54,676 bases of DNA from Algibacter sp. GTDB taxonomy: Bacteria; Bacteroidota; Bacteroidia; Flavobacteriales; Flavobacteriaceae. Both the position numbers and the translations under genes were made by a program. A model generated the notes under the pieces. That model was not told the origin of the DNA, ran no database searches, and saw nothing but the letters and a program-made list of their open reading frames with translations. This document shows positions 17,527 to 25,675 of this stretch, in pieces (positions within the stretch are counted from its first letter, which is position 1; the number at the start of each line of letters is the position of its first letter). The stretch spans positions 1-54,676 of the forward strand of contig NZ_JAQWOO010000035.1 of assembly GCF_029245835.1 (NCBI RefSeq), given 5' to 3'.

Positions 17527-18459
17527 TCAATTTTCTTTTTTTATTTGCAAATATAATTCAATTATCTCTATTTTATTTGCAGGAAAGTCTTTAACTTTTG
17601 TTAATTCATTTATAGTTTTATAACCTTCTCTTAATTGACGTTGTTCTATAATATTATGTGCTAAATCGTAATCTATATGTGGGATGGTAACCAAATCATC
17701 AACAGTTGCTGAATTAACATTTATTTTACGAATAACTTTTGGTGTTTTTACTGTAAACTGATTTGTAATTTTCTCAATAACCTCTGGTGTTAATCCATAT
17801 ACTTCTTGAAGTTGAACATCGGCAATGAAACCGCCTACAGATTTATTTCTGTATTTAATAATGCGGTCTGAAAACACTTTACCAATACCATTTACTTTTT
17901 GAAGTTGTATTGCTGTAGCTGTATTTAAATCTTGTTTCTGAGCAAAGGTGAGCGTTTTTTTATAATTATTGCCATGGCGCCAGCTGGCCTTTTCGCTAAA
18001 ATTATCCACTGGATAATTTCTTGACGCTCGATCCGGCTTAGTTTTGGTTACCCATTCAGGGAATTTAAAATATGGTGAGATTGCTTTTAATAATGAATCT
18101 GATACTTGAGTCACGTTTTGAAATTGTTTGGTAGAATTAATCCATTTGTCTTGTCTTCTGAAAGCTAATAATCTATCAATTTCTTGATTCGTCATTCCTA
18201 ATGTAGCACCTTTATAATCTGAAATATAATTGGGATTGAATGGGTAAATTTTCGGTTTGCTTTCTTCTAACTGCACTAACCTTAAGGAATCTATTTCTTT
18301 AGTGAATTTTGAAAGTTCTTCTTTATTTATTTGGATTTCTTCTGAAGAGAAATCGACAAAAAAATACACGCACTGAAAGATTATTATAAGAATTAACAAT
18401 AAAAAAATCCCATTCCGCTGTTCTTTTGAAAACGTGAAATGAGATTTAAAATTTTGCAT
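17527..18459 (-). CDS. Helix-hairpin-helix (ComEA-like) membrane-anchored protein
   Basis: The 310-residue protein has one N-terminal membrane helix (GIFLLLILIIIFQCVYFFV, about 17-35), then a mainly soluble part with repeated helix-hairpin-helix DNA-binding motifs: DLNTATAIQLQKVNGIGKVF, a VQLQEVYGLTPEVIEKI segment and NVNSATVDDLVTIPHIDYDL. ComEA proteins bind DNA outside the inner membrane during uptake; in Flavobacteria such proteins are widespread and natural competence is unproven. Its TGA is followed at once by the acyl-CoA dehydrogenase ATG, so the two are probably co-transcribed although functionally unrelated. Confidence 0.85.
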   Translation of the reverse strand: MQNFKSHFTFSKEQRNGIFLLLILIIIFQCVYFFVDFSSEEIQINKEELSKFTKEIDSLRLVQLEESKPKIYPFNPNYISDYKGATLGMTNQEIDRLLAFRRQDKWINSTKQFQNVTQVSDSLLKAISPYFKFPEWVTKTKPDRASRNYPVDNFSEKASWRHGNNYKKTLTFAQKQDLNTATAIQLQKVNGIGKVFSDRIIKYRNKSVGGFIADVQLQEVYGLTPEVIEKITNQFTVKTPKVIRKINVNSATVDDLVTIPHIDYDLAHNIIEQRQLREGYKTINELTKVKDFPANKIEIIELYLQIKKEN

Positions 18460-18503
18460 TTTATATTTTTAATCTGTCAAAATTTAGTAGACTGATTTTT
18501 ATT

Positions 18504-20102
18504 TTAAGATTTGCCCTCTTTTATAGCTGACATATATTTATTCAGTTCTTTTTTAACTTTAGGAGCCAAAATTACAAGTCCAATCATATTTGGAACCATC
18601 ATAGCAAAAATCATGGCATCAGAGAAACCTATAACAGACCCTAAACTTGCCGCTGCACCTATTACCACAAATACACAGAATAATAATTTATAGGTGTATT
18701 CCATTTTTTTAGTTCTTCCGAATAAATAAGCCCAACCTTGAAAACCGTAGTAAGACCAAGAAATCATAGTACTAAAGGCAAATAGCACCACTGCAATAGT
18801 AAGCACATATGGGAACCAAGAAATTGCAGACTCAAAAGCTCCAGAAGTTAATAGAATAGCTTGTGCATCATTTAAAGAGGCATTTTCAGCTGTAACATTA
18901 CCTGTTATAATTAAAACCAAGGCTGTCATGGTACAAACTACAACAGTATCAATAAATGGTTCTAATAATGCTACCATACCTTCTGATGCAGGGTACTTCG
19001 TTTTTACTGCTGAATGTGCAATAGATGCAGATCCAACACCTGCTTCGTTGGAAAAAGCAGCGCGTCTAAACCCTTGTACTAAAACACCAATAGCACCACC
19101 AGCTACACCTTCCGGACTAAATGCTCCATTAAAAATTTGAGCAAAAGCATCACCAATCATAGTATAGTTAGCAAATATTACAAACAAGGAAGCTGCAACA
19201 TAAATAACAACCATAAACGGCACTATTTTATCTGTAACTTTAGCAATTTTTTTAATACCTCCAATTATAACAATACCAACAAATACAGCCATCACAAGTC
19301 CAAATAACCAACCTCTACCGTGTAAAAAAGATTCACTACCTCCAGTAATATTTTCAACCAATTGAAATGCTTGATTAACTTGAAACATATTTCCACCTCC
19401 AAAAGAACCTCCAATTACAAATACTGCAAATAATGCAGCAAGTACTTTTCCTAGTTTCTCTAATCCTTTTGATTTAAGTCCTTTTGTTAGATAGTACATG
19501 GGGCCTCCATAAACAGTCCCGTCTTCTGCAATATCTCGATATTTAACACCTAGAGTACATTCAACAAATTTTGAAGCCATTCCTAAAAAGCCAGCAATAA
19601 TCATCCAAAACGTTGCTCCGGCACCACCAATAGATACTGCTATTGCTACACCGGCAATATTACCTAAACCAACTGTAGCCGAAAGGGCTGCCGTTAGGGC
19701 TTGAAAATGCGATACTTCTCCATCATGGCCTTCTATTGCAATGGTTTCTATAGCATCACCACCTGGAGTAGAATCTCCTGCTCCTACTAAAGATTCATGG
19801 TGATCTAAATCATCATATTTCCCTCGAACGATGTTTACCGAAGTCAAAAAACCTGTAAAATTTATAAGTTTGTAATATACTGTAAAGTATAGTGCCCCTA
19901 AAATTAACGGGAATAAAACCCAATAAACTTGTACCGTATCTGAAAATGGGATTTTATAAAAGACTGCTGTCACAAACCATCCCGTTAAGTCGCCAAATAC
20001 TTGGTCTATTTTTTGATCTATACCAACCTCTTCGGCAGTTTCTTGAGCAAATGTTAAAAATGGAATTATTAATGTAAATATTGAAAGAAGATACTTCCTC
20101 AT
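18504..20102 (-). CDS. Sodium:alanine symporter, AGCS family
   Basis: The 532-residue protein has about eleven membrane helices and AGCS signatures such as ALSATVGLGNIAGVAIAVSI, FWMIIAGFLGMASKFVECTL and GGPMYYLTKGL. These carriers import alanine or glycine with Na+ or H+. It starts with a hydrophobic, signal-peptide-like segment (MRKYLLSIFTLIIPFLTFAQ) and a 25-residue polar linker, a feature common in Bacteroidota members of the family. It lies 44 bp upstream of the HHH gene on the same strand, so co-transcription is possible. Substrate is inferred from family only. Confidence 0.9.
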   Translation of the reverse strand: MRKYLLSIFTLIIPFLTFAQETAEEVGIDQKIDQVFGDLTGWFVTAVFYKIPFSDTVQVYWVLFPLILGALYFTVYYKLINFTGFLTSVNIVRGKYDDLDHHESLVGAGDSTPGGDAIETIAIEGHDGEVSHFQALTAALSATVGLGNIAGVAIAVSIGGAGATFWMIIAGFLGMASKFVECTLGVKYRDIAEDGTVYGGPMYYLTKGLKSKGLEKLGKVLAALFAVFVIGGSFGGGNMFQVNQAFQLVENITGGSESFLHGRGWLFGLVMAVFVGIVIIGGIKKIAKVTDKIVPFMVVIYVAASLFVIFANYTMIGDAFAQIFNGAFSPEGVAGGAIGVLVQGFRRAAFSNEAGVGSASIAHSAVKTKYPASEGMVALLEPFIDTVVVCTMTALVLIITGNVTAENASLNDAQAILLTSGAFESAISWFPYVLTIAVVLFAFSTMISWSYYGFQGWAYLFGRTKKMEYTYKLLFCVFVVIGAAASLGSVIGFSDAMIFAMMVPNMIGLVILAPKVKKELNKYMSAIKEGKS

Positions 20103-20208
20103 AAGGTTTATGTTAGTTAATTTTTATTGAAAGGATTCATACTAATAAGCAAGCAAGATGCTAAAAAAAAATGATTTTTTAAAAGAATAGCTGTTAAAAT
20201 AGATTTTA

Positions 20209-21228
20209 CTAATCGATATCGTACTGGTGATTTAAAGCTTCTATTTGTTCTGGTCTTCCTAAAACAATAATACTAGATTTAGGTGCTAACTCTAACTCTG
20301 CCTCTGGATTTACAAGGTATTCACCATTTTCATTTTTATAGCCTATAACATTACAACCTGTTTTTCTTCGAAGATCTAAATCTCTAATCGTTCTACCTTT
20401 ATTTGATTTAAAAAGCTTTTCCACATCTACTTCTTCAATATTAATATTCGATTTCCCAACTATTGATAAGTTATCTATAAACTCCATTAATCCGGGGACC
20501 ACTACTAAAGAAGCCATGTGGTCGCCACCAATATTATCTGGTAAAATAACATTATTGGCGCCAGCAAATTTTAATTTTTTATATGAAGATTCTTGAGAGG
20601 CACGACTAATAATATTAATTGACTTACTTAATTGTCTTGCAGAAAGTACTACAAATAAGTTATCAGCATCATTTGGTAAAGCCGAAATAAAACATGAAGC
20701 TCGGTCTACTCCTGCTTGAATCAAAATTTCATCTTCATTGGCATTTCCAATAACATAGGGCACATCGTCAAACCGAAAACGCTCTTCCATATCCTTGTTT
20801 TTCTCAATAACAACAAATTGTTTATTGTAAGCCATTAACTTTTTTGCTGCTTGTTTACCATTTCTCCCATAGCCACAAATAACGATATGGCCTTTAAAAC
20901 TATCTATACGTTTTTGCATCTTCTTATGTTTTAATTCTTCAATATGATCTTTACTTAAAATATACTCTGTAATTATTGAAAGCGCATAACCCACAATAAC
21001 TACACTTGCTAAAATTAAAAATATGGTAAAAATTTTCGATTGGTCGTCAAGCGGATCAACTTCGCCAAAACCAACAGTCGTCATAGTAATGACAGTCATA
21101 TAAAAAGCGTCAACCAATGAGTATCCCGCTATAAATTTATATCCTGAAACGCCAATAAGCAGAATAACAACGAGTAAAAATACCGCAGTATAAATTTTAG
21201 TTCTAAAAAATTTAATTAGTGGATTCAT
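20209..21228 (-). CDS. Two-helix potassium channel with RCK (TrkA-N/TrkA-C) domains
   Basis: The 339-residue protein has TM1 at about 13-32, a pore loop with selectivity filter TVGFGE at 51-56, TM2 at about 66-92, then a TrkA-N RCK domain with the nucleotide-binding GYGRNG at 119-124 and a TrkA-C domain at the end. This is the MthK/Kch type of ligand-gated K+ channel; GFG with TVGFGE is the normal potassium filter. It overlaps the upstream PspC-domain gene by 4 bp (ATGA), which implies translational coupling. Ligand (NAD, ATP, Ca2+ or c-di-AMP) cannot be read from the sequence. Confidence 0.92.
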   Translation of the reverse strand: MNPLIKFFRTKIYTAVFLLVVILLIGVSGYKFIAGYSLVDAFYMTVITMTTVGFGEVDPLDDQSKIFTIFLILASVVIVGYALSIITEYILSKDHIEELKHKKMQKRIDSFKGHIVICGYGRNGKQAAKKLMAYNKQFVVIEKNKDMEERFRFDDVPYVIGNANEDEILIQAGVDRASCFISALPNDADNLFVVLSARQLSKSINIISRASQESSYKKLKFAGANNVILPDNIGGDHMASLVVVPGLMEFIDNLSIVGKSNINIEEVDVEKLFKSNKGRTIRDLDLRRKTGCNVIGYKNENGEYLVNPEAELELAPKSSIIVLGRPEQIEALNHQYDID

Positions 21229-21452
21229 AAATCAAAAACCGATGAGCGTTTTGTGTAAATCAAATCCTTAATACGCATCCAGAATGCTAAAAACAAATAG
21301 AGTGCAAAGCCAAAACCAATGGTAACAAATGTTAAGTACATAAAAGAGGTTCTAACCACTTTGGCTCTAATACCAAATCTCTCAGCTATACGCTGGCAAA
21401 CATAATATCCATGTTTTTGAAAAAACAATAAGGGTTTGTAAATATTGTTCAT
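21225..21452 (-). CDS. PspC-domain small membrane protein
   Basis: The 75-residue protein resembles a stand-alone PspC domain: N-terminal GYYVCQRIAERFGIRAKVVR, then one membrane helix (TSFMYLTFVTIGFGFALYLF), then a basic tail. PspC domains sense envelope stress or sit in the membrane as regulators. Its stop overlaps the start of the K+ channel gene by 4 bp, so the two products are probably made together and may interact; this is inference. The alternative is a general PspC-family protein of unknown role. Confidence 0.8.
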   Translation of the reverse strand: MNNIYKPLLFFQKHGYYVCQRIAERFGIRAKVVRTSFMYLTFVTIGFGFALYLFLAFWMRIKDLIYTKRSSVFDL

Positions 21453-21488
21453 GCTGCAATTTAAGGCTTTGTTTATTCGTTTAAAAGT

Positions 21489-22760
21489 TTATCTGTTTAA
21501 AAATTGATTTCCAACAGCACATTTTAAACATTTATTTTTATCACAATATTCAGTTTTAAGTTGAATTAAAGACTGAGAATCTAAAGATGATTTAGAAACC
21601 TTCTTTAAATTATTAAAAGCATCGATAATACTATTTTTTTCTGAGGCTAATGCTGAAGCTATTTTTATGATTTCAGCATCTACCGCTTCCCCTTTTTGTC
21701 TAGCATAACTAAATTTTATTGGCAGAATAGTATTAATAAGCAGCAAATCAATAAATGACTTTGATAGTATTTTAGTTGATTCTTTCGATTCTTTTTGAAA
21801 CGTGTAATGCGTTTTCCAATACTCAGAAGTAGTTACTTTAAAAAGTTCGTAAAAATCTTCTAATTTATTTAATGCAATAATTTTTGAAAATAAATTTTGT
21901 TGTTTGTTATACAAACTGGCTAATTGAGATAGTCTAATTGTTGGAAAATTTGCCGGACGTAATCTAAAAAAATTAATAGGTAACACTTGAATGTTTTCTA
22001 TTTTGAATTTCTGCTTTAAAAACTGATAATCTTTTACTAAATCTATAAAGTAAGCATCTTCCAAATCTTGCTCCAACAAACCTGCTTGCCCAAATAATAG
22101 AGCCTCTAAAATCTGCGGGTTAGATTGTGCCTTTCTGATAATTGAAAAATCCGTAGACTGTGCTAAACTAAAAAACGACTCGCCATTTACTTTTAGCCCA
22201 AAGTTTTTAGTCAGCATTTTAAACAACACAGCTTCCCAATCGTTTTTAGAAGCTTCTAGAAGGGTTTGGATGGTTTCCGCTTTTCTTTCTAACCGTTCGA
22301 AATATAATCGCTCTAACCAATTACCCAAAATAAAATCGTCTGTTGAAGCAAAATCATTTTCACAATTAATCCATTTATTTTGTTTGGCAAATAGTTTCTC
22401 ATAATTATTTAACATTGAATCATCTACAATATCTTTCAGCTGTAATGTTGGGATGGGCGTGTTATCTTTTCTAAACACCTCGGTATCATCTTCCCAGACT
22501 ACATGAAGAATGACGTTATCAAAAGCTTTATCTTGCTCATGACTATGTAAAAACCAATCTGAAGATTTAATATGAATTTCTACATTTCCTGCCCAAAGCT
22601 GTTCGCCTATTTTGATTTTTGCATTGAAAAAATCTGGACCAGAATTATGGTTATGTTGACCAACAGTATTAACTAAAACAGCCTCTCCTGTTGTCGTTTT
22701 CAAATTATTAAACTGAATTTTTTTATGTTTCCAGATATAATGTAGGAAGTCTTCTTGCAT
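21489..22760 (-). CDS. DUF2851 family protein
   Basis: The 423-residue protein matches DUF2851: the N-terminal MQEDFLHYIWKHKKIQFNNL, the conserved NHNSGPDFFNAKIKIGEQLW AGNVEIHIKSSDW block (residues about 37-70) and a Cys cluster CDKNKCLKCAVGN at the C-terminus. The family is confined mostly to Bacteroidota and its function is unknown. The beta-strand block with GPDF and E-I-H residues suggests a nuclease-like fold, but I cannot prove it. It precedes the PspC gene by 36 bp on the same strand. Confidence 0.85.
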   Translation of the reverse strand: MQEDFLHYIWKHKKIQFNNLKTTTGEAVLVNTVGQHNHNSGPDFFNAKIKIGEQLWAGNVEIHIKSSDWFLHSHEQDKAFDNVILHVVWEDDTEVFRKDNTPIPTLQLKDIVDDSMLNNYEKLFAKQNKWINCENDFASTDDFILGNWLERLYFERLERKAETIQTLLEASKNDWEAVLFKMLTKNFGLKVNGESFFSLAQSTDFSIIRKAQSNPQILEALLFGQAGLLEQDLEDAYFIDLVKDYQFLKQKFKIENIQVLPINFFRLRPANFPTIRLSQLASLYNKQQNLFSKIIALNKLEDFYELFKVTTSEYWKTHYTFQKESKESTKILSKSFIDLLLINTILPIKFSYARQKGEAVDAEIIKIASALASEKNSIIDAFNNLKKVSKSSLDSQSLIQLKTEYCDKNKCLKCAVGNQFLNR

Positions 22761-22828
22761 ACAACTAAAATATAAAAATATTCCTCTTTTTTATTTGAAG
22801 TTGGAGAAATTTAAAAGAAATTTGAATT

Positions 22829-23224
22829 ATGGAAGAACTTACCCTTACAACCCCTGCCCTTTTATTTTCAGCGATTTCTTTAATTATGCTAGCTTACACT
22901 AATAGATTCATAGCATATACAGCAGCAATTAGGGATTTGTTTGATAAATACCAAAAAAATCATGATAAGCGTTTTTATAAACAAATTAAAAACATAAAAC
23001 ACCGTCTATATCTTACCAGATATATGCAAATTTTAGGCATTACAAGCTTATTATTTTGTGTATTAACCATGTTTTTAATTTACATCCAACAACATACTAT
23101 AGCTGTTTGGATTTTTGGATTAGCCTTAATATTACTAATTGTATCTCTAGCACTTCTTATTGTTGAAATACAAATTTCGGCTAGAGCTTGGGAAGAACAT
23201 ATTAGTGATTTAGAAAAGGATTAA
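22829..23224 (+). CDS. DUF2721 family membrane protein
   Basis: The 131-residue protein has an N-terminal helix (TTPALLFSAISLIMLAYTNR), a charged middle (KYQKNHDKRFYKQIKNIKHR) and two closely spaced membrane helices from about 69 to 115 before EIQISARAWEEHISDLEKD. This is the layout of DUF2721, whose function is unknown. It is divergent from the DUF2851 gene and its end overlaps the convergent hydroxylase gene by 4 bp. Confidence 0.85.
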   Translation: MEELTLTTPALLFSAISLIMLAYTNRFIAYTAAIRDLFDKYQKNHDKRFYKQIKNIKHRLYLTRYMQILGITSLLFCVLTMFLIYIQQHTIAVWIFGLALILLIVSLALLIVEIQISARAWEEHISDLEKD

Positions 23225-24060
23225 TTTCCACCTTGAGTTGAAGTAGGCTTTTTATATTTTTGAAAAGGCTGCTTCAATAAATCTTTAATATTGCTATTTT
23301 CTTTTTCATTTGGGAATACATCAACCCCATAAACTATTTTATCTGTATCCAATTCCATATAAGTACCTAATAATCTGTCCCAAACTGAAAAGATATTTCC
23401 GTAGTTAGAATCGGTATAGGGCATTTTGTAATGATGATGAACCTTATGCATATCTGGTGAAACCAAGACGTAGCTTATTAGTTTATCTACCTTTTTGGGT
23501 AATCTGATATTTGCATGACTAAATTGTGTAGCAACAATTGATAAAGATTGGTATAGCATAACAATACCAATTGGTGCGCCTATAGCAATAACACCAATTA
23601 AAGTAAATGTATATCGAACAATACTCTCAATAGGATGATGGCGGTTAGCTGTTGTAGCATCAACTTTATGATCGGAATGATGGACTAAATGCACCATCCA
23701 AAGTGGTGGTACTTTATGCTCAATAAGGTGCGGTAAATAAGCTCCAAAAAAGTCCATTAAAAACACGCCTAAAATAACATATAATCCTAAAGACATCTCT
23801 GGCAGCCAATTTAAAATTCCAAAATCATTGGTATTTACCCAATCGGCAGACATTAACAAAAGAAATGCCATGGGTAAATTAACAGCTATTGTTGTGATGG
23901 TAAAAAATATATTAGGAATAGCATGTTTCCATTTTTTATAGTTGAGATTAAATAAAGGAAGTGCCCCTTCTAAAAGCCAAAAGAAGGTTAAACCTCCCAC
24001 AATAATTAAACCTCTATGAAGTGGTGGAATGGTTTCGAAATAGTTTAAGATGGTTTCCAA
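23221..24060 (-). CDS. Sterol desaturase / fatty acid hydroxylase family protein
   Basis: The 279-residue integral membrane protein carries the His boxes of the di-iron hydroxylase superfamily: HLIEH, HLVHHSDHK, NRHHPIE and HKVHHHYK, between four or more membrane helices. Such enzymes hydroxylate or desaturate lipids using two irons and O2. Substrate is not deducible; ornithine lipids, sphingolipids or fatty acids are possible in Bacteroidota. It is 27 bp downstream of the cysteine-cluster gene and probably shares its transcript. Confidence 0.9.
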   Translation of the reverse strand: METILNYFETIPPLHRGLIIVGGLTFFWLLEGALPLFNLNYKKWKHAIPNIFFTITTIAVNLPMAFLLLMSADWVNTNDFGILNWLPEMSLGLYVILGVFLMDFFGAYLPHLIEHKVPPLWMVHLVHHSDHKVDATTANRHHPIESIVRYTFTLIGVIAIGAPIGIVMLYQSLSIVATQFSHANIRLPKKVDKLISYVLVSPDMHKVHHHYKMPYTDSNYGNIFSVWDRLLGTYMELDTDKIVYGVDVFPNEKENSNIKDLLKQPFQKYKKPTSTQGGN

Positions 24061-24087
24061 AGTATATTTTTTTTGTTTTAAAGATAC

Positions 24088-24579
24088 TTATTTAATTCTC
24101 TTTTTCATATCCTCCACAATATTAAAAGCTGCAGGACATAAAGCAACATTCTTTAATGTAAGGTTGAAAATTTGCTGAAACTTTTTTCTATCTGTATGAG
24201 GGAATTCTCTGCATGCCTTTGGGCGCACTTCATAAATCGAACAATAATTATCTGCTCCTAAAAATGTACATGGTACACTTTGCAATACATAATCGTTATC
24301 CTCATCAACACGTAAATATTGGCTAATGAATTGTTGTGTTTTCATTCTGAAATGTTTTGCAATCCTATCCACATCTTTATCTGTAAATAGCGGACCAGTA
24401 GTTTTACAACAGTTTGCACACTTTAAACAATCTGTACGCTTGAATTCTTCTTCGTGCAACTCTTGCATGATATAATCCAGATTTTTTGGTGATTTCTTTT
24501 TTAGCTTCGCGAAGAATTTTTTATTCTCGTTATGTTTATCTTTGGCGAGCTTTGGAAGATTATTAATGATGTTTTGCAT
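24088..24579 (-). CDS. YkgJ family cysteine cluster protein
   Basis: I choose the ATG at 24579 (MQNIINNLPKLAKDKHNENK), 163 residues; the frame continues upstream to a TTG at 24627 without family support. The Cys-rich motif DCLKCANCCKTTGPLF is followed by CTFLGADNYCSIYEVRPKAC and FPHTDR, giving the CxxCxxCC...C...C...RPxxC pattern of YkgJ (CxxCxxCC) proteins that probably bind an Fe-S cluster or zinc. Function unknown. It is upstream of the sterol-desaturase-like gene on the same strand, suggesting that it may support that iron enzyme; this is inference. Confidence 0.88.
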   Translation of the reverse strand: MQNIINNLPKLAKDKHNENKKFFAKLKKKSPKNLDYIMQELHEEEFKRTDCLKCANCCKTTGPLFTDKDVDRIAKHFRMKTQQFISQYLRVDEDNDYVLQSVPCTFLGADNYCSIYEVRPKACREFPHTDRKKFQQIFNLTLKNVALCPAAFNIVEDMKKRIK

Positions 24580-24653
24580 GGTATAAAAATAGTAACTTTC
24601 GACATCACGAAGGCTATTGAAAATCAAAATATATTTTGATTAAAAAGACCCTA

Positions 24654-24733
24654 ACGAAGTTTGTGACCGAAGTAATCTTTAAAATTAATACGCTAAACCA
24701 ACATATTGCCGCGACTTAAAAGTCTCGCAATGA
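24654..24733. repeat. Dispersed repeat fragment (REP-like) overlapping the 5' side of a methyltransferase gene
   Basis: Phrases such as cgaagtaatct and attgccgcgactt...gtctcgcaatgac resemble the paired 'cgaagcaatct / cgcaatgac' repeats scattered in many flavobacterial genomes, with a local inverted pair gcgactt / aagtctcgc. The candidate ATG at 24730 lies inside it. Copy number in this genome cannot be assessed here. Confidence 0.4.
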
Positions 24734-24741
24734 CTTATAAT

Positions 24742-25443
24742 ATGAAAGACCTTTTCGGGAAAGCTTTATTAGATTTTCAAAATGGAAACTATTCTGAGGA
24801 TATTATAACTTCAACGAATATTTCAGATGAAGATGCATTACCACTTCCCTACTTATTTCGTGAGTTTAAAGACATGCCAAAATTAGAGCAACACGCATTA
24901 AAACTATGCAAAGGTCATGTTTTAGATGTAGGCTGTGGTTCAGGAAGCCATACCATTTATTTACAAGAAAAGGGTTTTAAAATTAAAGCTTTAGACATTT
25001 CCAAAGGTGCTATTGAAGTTGCCAAAAAACGTGGTGTTTTACATGCTAAAGTTTTAAATATTTTAGATGAAAGGGAAACTTTTGATACGATTCTGCTTTT
25101 GATGAATGGCACAGGTATTTTTCAAGAATTAACTCAAGTTTCAAAATACTTGTCGCATTTAAAAAGCCTTTTAAAACGAAACGGACAAATTTTAATTGAC
25201 TCTTCGGATATTAAATATATGTACGAGGATGAAGATGGTGGTTATTGGATGGATATGAATGCTGGTTATTATGGTGAGCTTGATTACTTTTTGTCTTATA
25301 AAGGTGCAAAAGAAACACCAATGAAGTGGTTGTATTTAGATTTTGAAACTTTAAAATTAGCTTGTGAAACCGTTGGTTTGAAATGTGAATTGGTTATGGA
25401 TGGTGACCATTTTGATTATTTGGCGCGGTTGATTGTGAAATAA
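24742..25443 (+). CDS. Class I SAM-dependent methyltransferase
   Basis: From the ATG at 24742 (MKDLFGKALLDFQNGNYSED) the protein has 233 residues; an ATG four codons upstream lies inside a dispersed repeat, so I prefer the later one, and a TTG further upstream is unlikely. The SAM-binding motif I is HVLDVGCGSGSHTIYLQEKG, followed by the acidic strand KALDISKGAIEVAKKRG. There is no extra domain. The acceptor is unknown; it could be a small molecule or a lipid. It stands alone between convergent and divergent neighbours. Confidence 0.88.
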   Translation: MKDLFGKALLDFQNGNYSEDIITSTNISDEDALPLPYLFREFKDMPKLEQHALKLCKGHVLDVGCGSGSHTIYLQEKGFKIKALDISKGAIEVAKKRGVLHAKVLNILDERETFDTILLLMNGTGIFQELTQVSKYLSHLKSLLKRNGQILIDSSDIKYMYEDEDGGYWMDMNAGYYGELDYFLSYKGAKETPMKWLYLDFETLKLACETVGLKCELVMDGDHFDYLARLIVK

Positions 25444-25497
25444 ATTGTGACAAGAATTTGACGGATTTTTGATTAAAATAAATAAGCTTTCGGTAAA

Positions 25498-25599
25498 CCC
25501 GCGTTAAGGATTGCAGTGGATAGCCCACAGTTTTTGCGCCCTAGCGCAAAAGCGAGGACTTGTAACGGAAAGCCTGACCCCTTTTCGGGGTAACGCCCA
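25498..25599 (+). repeat. Dispersed structured element, copy B
   Basis: The element runs cccgcgttaaggattg...gacccc-tttt-cggggtaacgccc. Outer gcgtta pairs with taacgc; the central hairpin is tttttgcgc / gcgcaaaa; the 3' hairpin is gacccc / ggggt. It lies in the convergent gap between the methyltransferase and the barrel gene. Confidence 0.8.
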
Positions 25600-25656
25600 A
25601 AAACTCTTCTTGACAAATTTTCTATATTACTAAAAATAACGTTTTGCTTGATGAGT

Positions 25657-25674
25657 TTCTTGCCTTCGCAGGAA
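25657..25674 (-). repeat. Short palindromic element, copy 3
   Basis: TTCTTGC-CTTC-GCAGGAA, the same family as at 13755 and 14065, with a G-U-compatible stem change. On the minus strand it begins 2 nt after the stop codon of the barrel gene, again right at a gene 3' end. It may act as terminator or 3' stabiliser. Confidence 0.75.
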
Positions 25675-25675
25675 T

